A stretch of 64,000 nt of DNA, taken from contig CALDWI010000078.1 in assembly GCA_937923795.1 (NCBI GenBank), forward strand, positions 1 through 64,000. The letters run 5' to 3'. Made by a program: the position numbers and the translations under genes. Under the pieces are notes generated by a model. The model did no database searches and was not told the origin of the DNA. It saw only the letters and a list, made by a program, of their open reading frames with translations. The first letter of the stretch is position 1, and each line of letters starts with the position of its first letter. This document shows positions 1 through 7,638 of this stretch, piece after piece. The DNA comes from an uncultured Collinsella sp. (GTDB lineage Bacteria; Actinomycetota; Coriobacteriia; Coriobacteriales; Coriobacteriaceae).

Positions 1-48
1 GGGCTTTATTAACTGGTATTTCGTATCAGATACCATTCGATATAGCCC
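1..48. promoter_or_regulatory. Nested inverted repeats at the start of the metF upstream region
   Basis: GGGCT (1-5) pairs with AGCCC (44-48), and inside it TGGTAT (14-19) pairs with ATACCA (30-35). In addition GATACCATTCGA (29-40) is complementary in 11 of 12 bases to TCGATTGGTATC (99-110). If transcribed, these alternatives exclude one another, as in an attenuator. It could equally be the terminator of a gene to the left. No riboswitch class was recognised. Confidence 0.35.
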
Positions 49-202
49 CATTCTACATTGACCGCCCTGTTATAGGAAGTACCGATAGCGAAGCGTTTTC
101 GATTGGTATCACCAAATCGCGAGAGAAACTCCACCTTAGCGCGGTCGTGCTGTAGAATCCTTGCAACAAAACATCGCACCTAGGCATCTAAAGGAGCACG
201 AT

Positions 203-1075
203 ATGCGCGTCGACGAGGTTTTTAAGCAGGCAGCATCCCAGGGCACCGCGCCCGTTTCGTTTGAGATGTTCCCGCCCAAGGGCGAGCTCACCCTCGACAC
301 GGCTCGCGAAGTGGCAGGCAATCTGTGCAAGCTTTCGCCGAGCTTTGTCTCGGTCACCTGCTCGGCCGGCGGCTCGGGCAACGGTGCCACCACCGCCCCC
401 ATCGCGCATATGATTTCGAGCGAATTCGACACGCCCTCGGTGGCACACCTTACCTGCGTGGGCCGCTCGCATGCCGATATCGCCGCCAAGATCGACGAGT
501 ATCGCACCGCCGGCGTTGAAAACATCCTGGCCCTGCGTGGAGATCTCCCTGCCGGCGCGACCGAGGACGACAAGCCCGCCTCCGACTACGCCTACGCCCG
601 CGACCTCATCCCCGAGCTCGTCGACGCCGGCTTTTGCGTGGGCGCCGCAGCCTACCCCGAGGGCCACATTGCCTGTGAGGACCTTAACCTCTCGGTCGAA
701 CACCTCAAGCAAAAACAGGACGCCGGCGCGAGCTTCTTTGTGACGCAGCTCTTCTTTGATAACGAGTGCTTCTACCGTTTTCGCGAGCTTGCCGACAAGG
801 CCGGCATCACCGTGCCCATTACCGCGGGCATCATGCCGTTTATGGGCAAGTCGCAGATCAGCCGCATGGTCTTTATGTGCGGCGCGTCGCTGCCTTCCCC
901 CGTCATCAAGATTCTCGCCAAGTACGAGAATGACCCCGAAAGCCTGCAGGCAGCTGGTGTAGATTATGCAGCCCGCCAGCTTTGCGACCTCAAGGAGCAC
1001 GGCGCCGACGGCCTGCACCTGTACACTATGAACCGTCCTGCGATCGCCGCGACCATTATGGAGCGCCTGGGGTAA
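203..1075 (+). CDS. metF: 5,10-methylenetetrahydrofolate reductase
   Basis: Reduces methylene-THF to methyl-THF, the methyl donor for the methionine synthase encoded two genes downstream. It is a 290-residue cytosolic flavoprotein of normal MetF length. Family motifs are the N-terminal FEMFPPKG with its catalytic Glu, the LALRGD segment (the Asp lies near the flavin) and QLFFDN in the barrel. The ATG at 203 is chosen because AAGGAG (191-196) lies just upstream; an in-frame ATG at 161 has no such site. The stop codon shares one base with the next start (TAATG), so the two genes are translationally coupled. Confidence 0.95.
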   Translation: MRVDEVFKQAASQGTAPVSFEMFPPKGELTLDTAREVAGNLCKLSPSFVSVTCSAGGSGNGATTAPIAHMISSEFDTPSVAHLTCVGRSHADIAAKIDEYRTAGVENILALRGDLPAGATEDDKPASDYAYARDLIPELVDAGFCVGAAAYPEGHIACEDLNLSVEHLKQKQDAGASFFVTQLFFDNECFYRFRELADKAGITVPITAGIMPFMGKSQISRMVFMCGASLPSPVIKILAKYENDPESLQAAGVDYAARQLCDLKEHGADGLHLYTMNRPAIAATIMERLG

Positions 1076-1863
1076 TGGAAAAACCGCACATCGATACAAC
1101 CGCTGTCGAAGTGCCGGCCGACCTTGCGTCGCCGGCGCTTTACCGTGTCGATGCTGCGCACCATCCCCGTGTCGACCGTGCCGAGATGCTGCGGTATCTG
1201 GGTTACGGCGGCCAGCAGATTGAGCCCGAACTGTCACGACGTATTGAGCTTGTCGTTGAACGTCTGGAACTGGACATTGAGCCCCGTGGCGTGCGCCGCG
1301 TATTTGCCATCGATGCCACGGGCGTGGACGAGCAGGGCAAGCCTTGCATCCGTCTGGTTGGCACCAACGTTGAGCTGCGAGGTCGCGATATCTATCGTCA
1401 TCTTAAGGACGCCCGCTTTGCCGCACTCATGGCGTGCACCCTCGGCATGGACGCCGAGCGTCGCCTGCGCACCACGGGAGCCCAACATCCCCTGGAGGGC
1501 GCCGTGCTCGACGCCGCGTGCTCCGCTTACGTGGAAGCCGCCGTTGAGCAAATGGACCAGCAGGTCAAGACGGACGCCGCCACACACGGGCTCGCCGGCA
1601 ACTGGCGCTTTAGTCCCGGCTATGGCGACTGCCCGCTCTCGGCCCAGCGCTCGATCGTCAATGCGCTCAACGCCACGCGGCTCATCGGGCTTACCGTCAC
1701 ACCCACCAGCCTGCTCATGCCCACCAAAAGCGTGACCGCGGTGATCGGCCTATTCGACGGCGAGGTCCACGACGCCCAGAGCCGCCCCACCTGCAATATC
1801 TGCCGCATGCGCGAACACTGCCGCTTCCGCGCCGCCCACACCACCTGCTATTCCAGCCATTAG
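1075..1863 (+). CDS. Stand-alone methionine synthase activation (reactivation) domain protein
   Basis: This 262-residue protein resembles the C-terminal AdoMet-binding activation domain of cobalamin-dependent MetH, which reductively remethylates oxidised cobalamin. The segment NWRFSPGYGDCPLS is the typical RxSxGYxxCP-type AdoMet-binding motif, followed by LTPT-like and PTKSVTAVIG segments. The C-terminal CNICRMREHCRFR has three closely spaced cysteines, as in related corrinoid-activation proteins. It lies between metF and a metH that lacks this domain, so it very probably supplies the missing activity in trans. What reduces cobalamin for it is not visible here. Confidence 0.85.
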   Translation: MEKPHIDTTAVEVPADLASPALYRVDAAHHPRVDRAEMLRYLGYGGQQIEPELSRRIELVVERLELDIEPRGVRRVFAIDATGVDEQGKPCIRLVGTNVELRGRDIYRHLKDARFAALMACTLGMDAERRLRTTGAQHPLEGAVLDAACSAYVEAAVEQMDQQVKTDAATHGLAGNWRFSPGYGDCPLSAQRSIVNALNATRLIGLTVTPTSLLMPTKSVTAVIGLFDGEVHDAQSRPTCNICRMREHCRFRAAHTTCYSSH

Positions 1864-1872
1864 GAGCCCCCG

Positions 1873-4431
1873 ATGTTTACTCCGCTTATCACTCATGATT
1901 CTGACGGCACTGCATTGGCGGCACCCGTTGATGCCGCACGTCGCAACGGTGCCACGTACAAGACGCGCACGATCGACGATCTGCGCATTAAGGACGATCG
2001 CCTGCGCGCCGCCATCGAGGGCACGGGGCACTTGCTGTTCGACGGCGGTATGGGCACCATGTTGCAGGCCGCTGGTATGAAGGCGGGCGCCCTGCCCGAG
2101 CTGCTCAACTTTGAGGAACCCCAGGTTATCACTGATATCCAACGTCAATATGTCGAGGCCGGCTGCGACGTGATTACCGCCAACACCTTTGGCGCCAACG
2201 CCCACAAGCTCGACGGTGCCGCCACCGTGGCAGACGTCTTTGCCGCCGCTGCCGCCTGTGCCCGCGAGGCCGGCGCCCGCTACGTCGCCGGCGATATCGG
2301 CCCCATCGGCGCGCTGCTTCGCCCCCTGGGTACCCTGAGCTTCGACGAGGCCTACGACCTCTTTGCCGAGGAAGTGCGCGCAGGCGTCGATGCGGGCGTG
2401 GACCTCTTTATTATCGAGACCATGACCGACCTGGCCGAGATCAAGGCGGCTGTCTTCGCCTGCCGCGAGAACTCCGACCTGCCCGTCTTTGCCACCATGA
2501 CCTTTGAGGAAGACGGCCGTACCTTCCTAGGAACGAGCCCCGAGGTCGCCGCCATCACGCTCGACGCCATCGGTGCCGACGTTTTGGGCATCAACTGCAG
2601 CCAAGGACCGGCCGAGCTTCGAGGACTCGCCGCACGTATGCTCACCGTTACCGACAAGCCCGTTATGGTGCAGGCTAATGCAGGACTCCCCCATGTAGAC
2701 GACGACGGCAACACCGTCTTTGATATCCAAGCCCCCGAATACGCCGAGGCCGTCGCCGGCATGATCGCCGACGGTGTGAGCGTCGTGGGCGGCTGCTGCG
2801 GCACCACGCCGGCGCACATGGCAGCGCTGCGCACGCTTATCGACAACCACACGCCCAGTCCACGCCACTGCAAGCCCAGCATGTCGGTCACGAGCGCCCA
2901 AACGGTCGTGGACCTTCCCCGCGACGGCCACAAGATCGCCGTCATCGGCGAGCGCATCAACCCCACCGGCAAAAAGCGCCTGCAGCAGGCCCTGCGCGAC
3001 GGCGATCTGGACTACGTGGTGAGCCAGGGCATCAGCCAGCAGGAGCAGGGCGCCGACATCCTGGACGTCAACGTGGGCCTGCCCGAGATCGACGAGGTCA
3101 AGATTATCCAACAGGCGACCGAACAGCTCCAGGGCTCCACGCTGCTGCCGCTGCAGATCGACTCCACCGACCCCGCCGCTGTCGAGGCCGCCGTGCGCCG
3201 CTACGCCGGCAAGCCCATCATCAACTCGGTCAATGGCAAGCAGCAGATCATGGATGAGATCTTTCCGCTGGTCGCCCACTACGGCACCAACGTTGTCGGC
3301 CTTACGCTCGACGAAGGCGGCATCCCCGATACCGCCGAGGCTCGCTTCGCCATCGCCGAGTGCATCGTGGCCGAGGCTGCCCGCTACGGCATCGGACCGG
3401 ACCGCATCCTCATCGACTGCCTGGTCATGACCGCCTCGACCAATCAACGCCAGGCCGAGCAGATCCTGCGCGCCATGTCCCTGTGCAAGGAGCGCCTGGG
3501 CGTCAAATGCGCGCTCGGCGTGTCGAACATCAGCTTTGGCCTGCCTGCCCGCCCGCTGCTGGGCTCGGTCTTTTTGGCTGCCGCCTTCGGCGCGGGCCTG
3601 GACGCCCCCATCATGAACCCGGGTTCCAAGCGCTTTATGGATACCGTCTACAGCTATCGCGTGTTGAGCGTTGAGGACGAGGGCTCGACCGGATACATCG
3701 AGCGCTATGCCGGCTGGACCGATCCGTACAAGATCGCCGCCAACCCGGCAGCTGCTCAGGCAGTATCGACCGACGCTGTGCCCGCTGCTGGCACCGCCGG
3801 CACCGACGGCAACGACGACCCGATTCGTCGCATGGTCGTCTCGGGCCGCAAAGGCGAGATCGCTGCCGAGACCGAGCGTCTGCTGGCAGACCACGATGCC
3901 ATGGACCTCATCAACAATCACTTTATCCCCGCCCTCGACGAGGTTGGCGTCCTCTTTGACCAGGGCAAATTCTTCCTACCGCAGCTCATGGCCTCGGCCG
4001 AGGCCGCGCGCGTGGGCTTCGACACCATCAAGCGCCTGATGCCCGCCGGCGAGATTGCCGACAAGGGCAAAATCTGCGTGGCCACCGTCAAGGGCGACAT
4101 CCACGATATTGGCAAGAACATCGTCAAAATGCTGCTCGATAACTACGGCTACACCGTCTTTGACCTAGGCCGCGACGTCGACCCGCAAGAGGTGCTCAAG
4201 ACCGTGCAGGAGCGTGACATTAAGCTCGTCGGCCTCTCGGCGCTTATGACTACCACGGTCGTCGCCATGGAAGAAACCATCAAGCTGCTTCATGCCGAAG
4301 TACCGGGCGTCAAGGTCATCGTAGGCGGCGCCGTACTCACCCCCGAATACGCCAAGCAGATCGGCGCGGACTACTACGCCAAGGACGCCGCCGAAAGCGC
4401 TCGTATCGCCGAAGAGGTCTTTGGGCAGTAA
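1873..4431 (+). CDS. metH: Cobalamin-dependent methionine synthase lacking the activation domain
   Basis: Transfers methyl from methyl-THF to homocysteine through cobalamin. At 852 residues it is shorter than full-length MetH (about 1200). Domains in order: homocysteine-binding barrel with zinc ligands in GINCSQGP (about residue 242) and GGCCGTTP (about 307-308); pterin-binding barrel starting near IGERINPTGKK (about 356); a helical cap; and a B12-binding domain with the base-off motif DIHDIGKN (about 740), whose His ligates cobalt. It ends right after this domain; the activation domain is the preceding gene. AGGAG at 1862-1866 precedes ATG 1873. Confidence 0.95.
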   Translation: MFTPLITHDSDGTALAAPVDAARRNGATYKTRTIDDLRIKDDRLRAAIEGTGHLLFDGGMGTMLQAAGMKAGALPELLNFEEPQVITDIQRQYVEAGCDVITANTFGANAHKLDGAATVADVFAAAAACAREAGARYVAGDIGPIGALLRPLGTLSFDEAYDLFAEEVRAGVDAGVDLFIIETMTDLAEIKAAVFACRENSDLPVFATMTFEEDGRTFLGTSPEVAAITLDAIGADVLGINCSQGPAELRGLAARMLTVTDKPVMVQANAGLPHVDDDGNTVFDIQAPEYAEAVAGMIADGVSVVGGCCGTTPAHMAALRTLIDNHTPSPRHCKPSMSVTSAQTVVDLPRDGHKIAVIGERINPTGKKRLQQALRDGDLDYVVSQGISQQEQGADILDVNVGLPEIDEVKIIQQATEQLQGSTLLPLQIDSTDPAAVEAAVRRYAGKPIINSVNGKQQIMDEIFPLVAHYGTNVVGLTLDEGGIPDTAEARFAIAECIVAEAARYGIGPDRILIDCLVMTASTNQRQAEQILRAMSLCKERLGVKCALGVSNISFGLPARPLLGSVFLAAAFGAGLDAPIMNPGSKRFMDTVYSYRVLSVEDEGSTGYIERYAGWTDPYKIAANPAAAQAVSTDAVPAAGTAGTDGNDDPIRRMVVSGRKGEIAAETERLLADHDAMDLINNHFIPALDEVGVLFDQGKFFLPQLMASAEAARVGFDTIKRLMPAGEIADKGKICVATVKGDIHDIGKNIVKMLLDNYGYTVFDLGRDVDPQEVLKTVQERDIKLVGLSALMTTTVVAMEETIKLLHAEVPGVKVIVGGAVLTPEYAKQIGADYYAKDAAESARIAEEVFGQ

Positions 4432-4457
4432 CACAACGGAAACAACCGAGCACCAAA

Positions 4458-4493
4458 ACGTGCCGCATGCGCCACTTGGCACGTGCGGCACGT
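4458..4493 (+). terminator. Hairpin after metH
   Basis: ACGTGCCGCA (4458-4467) and TGCGGCACGT (4484-4493) form a perfect 10-bp stem 27 nt after the metH stop. Only a short TTAAAAT tract follows, so it may be a weak terminator or an operator for the next gene. Confidence 0.5.
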
Positions 4494-4539
4494 TAAAATA
4501 GATAAGACTATGCTCGTTTTGGCAGATAGGAGCGCAAGG

Positions 4540-5904
4540 ATGGCGATCACGCCCGCAGAAATCGCGGAAACCCGCGGCATGGTTGAGGAGCAGAACCTCG
4601 ACATCAGGACCATCACCATGGGTGTTTCGCTCATGGGTTGCGGCGACGAGAACCTCGACCGCATGTGCACGAAGATCTACGACCACGTGACGCACACGGC
4701 TGAGCATCTGGTCGAGACCGCCGAGAACCTCGAGCGCGAGTACGGTATCCCCATCGTCAACAAGCGCGTTTCCGTCACCCCGGTGGCGCAGATTGCCGCG
4801 TGCTGCAAGGATGAGGACCTCACCCCCATCGCGCATGCCCTCGACCGCGCGGCCGAGACGCTCGGCATCGACTACCTGGGCGGCTTCTCCGCGCTCGTCC
4901 AGAAGGGCATCGGCGACGCCGACCGTCGCGTCATCCAGTCCATCCCCCAGGCGCTCGCCACCACGAGCCGCGTCTGCTCCAGCGTCAACGTTGCCAGCCT
5001 GCGCGCCGGTATCAACATGGACGCCGTGCTTATGGCCGCCCAGACCATCATCGATGCCGCTAAACTCACGGCCGACCAGGACTCCGTCGGCGCTTCCAAA
5101 TTTGTCTGCTTTGCCAATATGGTCGAGGACTCCCCGTTTATGGCGGGCGCCGTCCACGGCGGTGGCGAGGCCGACGCCGTCATCAACGTAGGCGTCTCGG
5201 GCCCCGGCGTTATGGCCGCAGCCCTGGAGGCGCTGCCCGATTCCGCATCGATGATGGAAGTCGCCGAAAAGATCAAACAGACCGCCTTTAAGATCACCCG
5301 CGCCGGCGAGCTCATGAGCCGCGAGGCCGCCCATCGCCTGGGTGTCGAGAAGGGCATTGTCGACCTGTCGCTGGCTCCCACGCCTGCCATCGGCGACTCC
5401 GTCGCACGCATCCTCGAGATCATCGGTGTTGGCACCTGCGGTGGCCCGGGCACGACCTGCGCGCTCGCCATGCTCAACGATGCCGTCAAGAAGGGCGGCG
5501 TCATGGCCAGCTCCAGCGTGGGCGGCCTCTCGGGCGCCTTTATCCCCGTGTCCGAGGACGCCGGCATGATCGCCGCCGTCGAGGCCGGCGCGCTTTCGCT
5601 CGAGAAGCTCGAGGCCATGACCTGCGTGTGCTCCGTTGGCCTGGACATGATCGCCATCCCCGGCGACACTCCGGTCGAGACCATCGCCGGCATCATCGCC
5701 GACGAGATGGCCATCGGCGTCATCAATAACAAGACCACGGCCGTCCGCGTGATTCCCGCTATCGGCAAGGGCGTGGGCGACTGCGTCGAGTATGGCGGCC
5801 TGTTCGGCCGTGCGCCCATCATGCCGGTGAACCCCAACGCCGGCACCGTGCTTGCCCACCGCGGTGGACGCTTCCCGGCGCCGCTGAACTCGCTGAAGAA
5901 CTAG
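4540..5904 (+). CDS. PFL family protein (DUF711/UPF0210)
   Basis: A 454-residue cytosolic protein of the UPF0210 family, which shares a fold with pyruvate formate-lyase-type enzymes but has no firmly known reaction. Conserved stretches are MGVSLMGCGDEN near the N-terminus, the glycine-rich GPGVMAAAL, CGGPGTTCALAM, and the C-terminal GGLFGRAPIMPVN. TAGGAG lies 7 nt before ATG 4540. In many bacteria this gene follows a small ACT-domain gene; no such partner is present here. A large palindromic element starts 17 nt after the stop. Function unknown. Confidence 0.85.
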   Translation: MAITPAEIAETRGMVEEQNLDIRTITMGVSLMGCGDENLDRMCTKIYDHVTHTAEHLVETAENLEREYGIPIVNKRVSVTPVAQIAACCKDEDLTPIAHALDRAAETLGIDYLGGFSALVQKGIGDADRRVIQSIPQALATTSRVCSSVNVASLRAGINMDAVLMAAQTIIDAAKLTADQDSVGASKFVCFANMVEDSPFMAGAVHGGGEADAVINVGVSGPGVMAAALEALPDSASMMEVAEKIKQTAFKITRAGELMSREAAHRLGVEKGIVDLSLAPTPAIGDSVARILEIIGVGTCGGPGTTCALAMLNDAVKKGGVMASSSVGGLSGAFIPVSEDAGMIAAVEAGALSLEKLEAMTCVCSVGLDMIAIPGDTPVETIAGIIADEMAIGVINNKTTAVRVIPAIGKGVGDCVEYGGLFGRAPIMPVNPNAGTVLAHRGGRFPAPLNSLKN

Positions 5905-5921
5905 CTGAGGGGTTCGGGCGA

Positions 5922-6055
5922 GGAGCCCCGGGGAGGGCAAATATATAAGGTCGCCTGCTCGGACAGTCCTGACTCGCACGGAGAGCACATTAAGTGCTCT
6001 CCGGCTCGTGCGGAACTCGCGATCGACCTTATATATTTGCCCTCCCCGGGGCTCC
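5922..6055 (+). repeat. Conserved palindromic element, copy 1 (3' of the DUF711 gene)
   Basis: Outer arms 5922-5953 and 6024-6055 are a perfect 32-bp inverted repeat. Between them lie ACAGTCCTG (5963-5971), CACATTAAGTG (5986-5996, the tip of an inner hairpin with GGAGAG/CTCTCC stem) and GTGCGGAACTC (6008-6018). The same three words in the same order, with the same gaps of 14 and 11 nt, occur in copy 2 at 60394-60536. That copy has different but still complementary stem sequences. Both copies lie just downstream of a gene and on that gene's strand. Confidence 0.85.
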
Positions 6056-6221
6056 CGCACAACGGGACCTCAGTTGGGTTCTATCCCGTATGGCAGTCGC
6101 TTCGCTCCTGCCCGCCTTGGTTGTGAGGGCGGTTTGGCGTTGGATCGGTTCTTTCTGATATATGCTGGTTGCGGCTCTTCTTTTGGGGGGAGTCGCTTTT
6201 TTGTTGCTAGGAGGTTAGCCC

Positions 6222-7109
6222 GTGGTTGATGGGGATGCTCGCTCTGAGCTTCTTTCTGCTGATTGGAATCAGGAGTGGATGCGTCTGCAGGCCGCTCGGC
6301 ATCGGGCTGATGATTCTTTTGAGTGGGATAAGCGGGCTCGGCATTTTCGGCCGTTGGAGACTGCCCCTTATGCTCGGGATTTTATAAAGCTGTTGGCGTT
6401 GAAGCCTGGTGAGTCGGTGCTTGATATGGGGTGTGGGGCTGGGTCGATTGCTATTCCGCTTGCTCAGGCTGGGCATTCCGTGATTGCTGCCGACTTCTCT
6501 CCTGCCATGTTGGGCACGCTTGATGCCGGCATTGAGTATTACGGGCTCGAAGATCTTATTACGCCGCTTGAGCTTGCTTGGGATGATGATTGGGATTTGG
6601 TTGGACCGGTCGCGAAAGCGGTGGATGTTGCCTTTGCCAGTCGCTCTGTCACCACGACCAACCTAAAAGGCGCGCTTGCCAAGCTCGACCGCACGGCTCG
6701 CCGGCGTTGTGCTGTCACGATGGTCGCCAACTCCAGCCCGCGCTATGACCTGCACGTGATGAACGCCATCGGCGCCTCGGTTACCTGCAGTAATGGCTTT
6801 GTGTACGCCTTCAACATCCTCATTCAGATGGGTGCGTTGCCGCAGGTTACGTACTTTGAATCGCCTCGTCGCGATACCTTCGATAGCCTTGAGGCAGGTG
6901 TGGCGGATTTTTCCCGTATGCTCGAACATGGCAACGAGGATAAGATCGACCGCCTGCGCGACTATATCGCTCAACACATGATCGAGAACCCCCATGCCGG
7001 CGAGCCGGGCTCCAAGGGCGTGCCGCAGGGGCGCTACATGCTCGATCATGTCCGCAAGGTTCGTTGGGCGTTTATTGCATGGGAGCCGATCTCTGCACCC
7101 CGCTCATAG
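6222..7109 (+). CDS. Class I SAM-dependent methyltransferase
   Basis: A 295-residue cytosolic protein. The SAM-binding motif I is VLDMGCGAGSIAIPLA (about residues 66-81), followed by the acidic end of strand 2 in VIAADFSPAM. The substrate cannot be inferred. The GTG start at 6222 is supported by AGGAGG at 6209-6214, 7 nt upstream. The first half of the gene (to about 6640) and the DNA just upstream are unusually T-rich with many NNT codons. The second half has the NNC/NNG usage of its neighbours. This composition break inside one reading frame suggests recombination or recent acquisition of the 5' half. Confidence 0.8.
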   Translation: MVDGDARSELLSADWNQEWMRLQAARHRADDSFEWDKRARHFRPLETAPYARDFIKLLALKPGESVLDMGCGAGSIAIPLAQAGHSVIAADFSPAMLGTLDAGIEYYGLEDLITPLELAWDDDWDLVGPVAKAVDVAFASRSVTTTNLKGALAKLDRTARRRCAVTMVANSSPRYDLHVMNAIGASVTCSNGFVYAFNILIQMGALPQVTYFESPRRDTFDSLEAGVADFSRMLEHGNEDKIDRLRDYIAQHMIENPHAGEPGSKGVPQGRYMLDHVRKVRWAFIAWEPISAPRS

Positions 7110-7267
7110 CCTGTTCGCAGCCCGCACCGCCCACCCACTCGGCATCCGCATTCTTTTTGAACTGGGCAAACGCGCTCCACACCGCGCCGTTCCTGCGCTA
7201 TCGTGGGACAGCTCACGTAGATTAAGGCCCCGTCGCGGGGCGCCCCATACATAGAAAGCGAGAACCC

Positions 7268-7567
7268 ATGGCACTGACAGGAGCACAGGTCAAGCAGCTT
7301 CGCAGCATGGCCCATCACCTCAACCCCGCCATCATCATCGGCAAGTCCGATATCAACGAGGGCACCGTCGAGCAGACGGTCGCCTACCTAGAGAAGCACG
7401 AGCTCGTTAAGTGCTCCGTGCTCGATGGCTCCAGCCTTTCCGCCCGCGAGGCCGCCGAGGAGCTCGCCGAGCGTTGCCACGCCGACGTCGTTCAGGTTAT
7501 CGGCCGCAAGTTCTCGCTGTATCGCGAGTCCTCGCGCAAGGACATCGAGAAGATCAAGCTCGTCTAA
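7268..7567 (+). CDS. yhbY: YhbY/CRM-domain RNA-binding protein
   Basis: A 99-residue single CRM domain that binds RNA and associates with pre-50S ribosomal particles in other bacteria. The basic loop IIIGKSDINEGT (GxxG-type) and HELVKCSV are the family hallmarks. A small hairpin (GCCCCG/CGGGGC, 7227-7241) sits in the leader. A strong terminator follows at 7606-7638. Confidence 0.92.
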   Translation: MALTGAQVKQLRSMAHHLNPAIIIGKSDINEGTVEQTVAYLEKHELVKCSVLDGSSLSAREAAEELAERCHADVVQVIGRKFSLYRESSRKDIEKIKLV

Positions 7568-7605
7568 GAGCCAATGATCCGGCGAGCCAACACATAGCAA
7601 GCTTA

Positions 7606-7638
7606 CGGGTGCCCAAGTACTTCGGGCGCCCGTTTTTT
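7606..7638 (+). terminator. Rho-independent terminator after yhbY
   Basis: CGGGTGCCC (7606-7614) pairs with GGGCGCCCG (7624-7632) with one G-T pair, followed by TTTTTTAT. The T-tract reaches the stop of the convergent regulator gene. Confidence 0.85.

Noticed and set aside
4165..6060. 631-codon open frame antisense to metH and DUF711
   Set aside because: Crosses two certain genes and the palindrome, with no recognisable domain.
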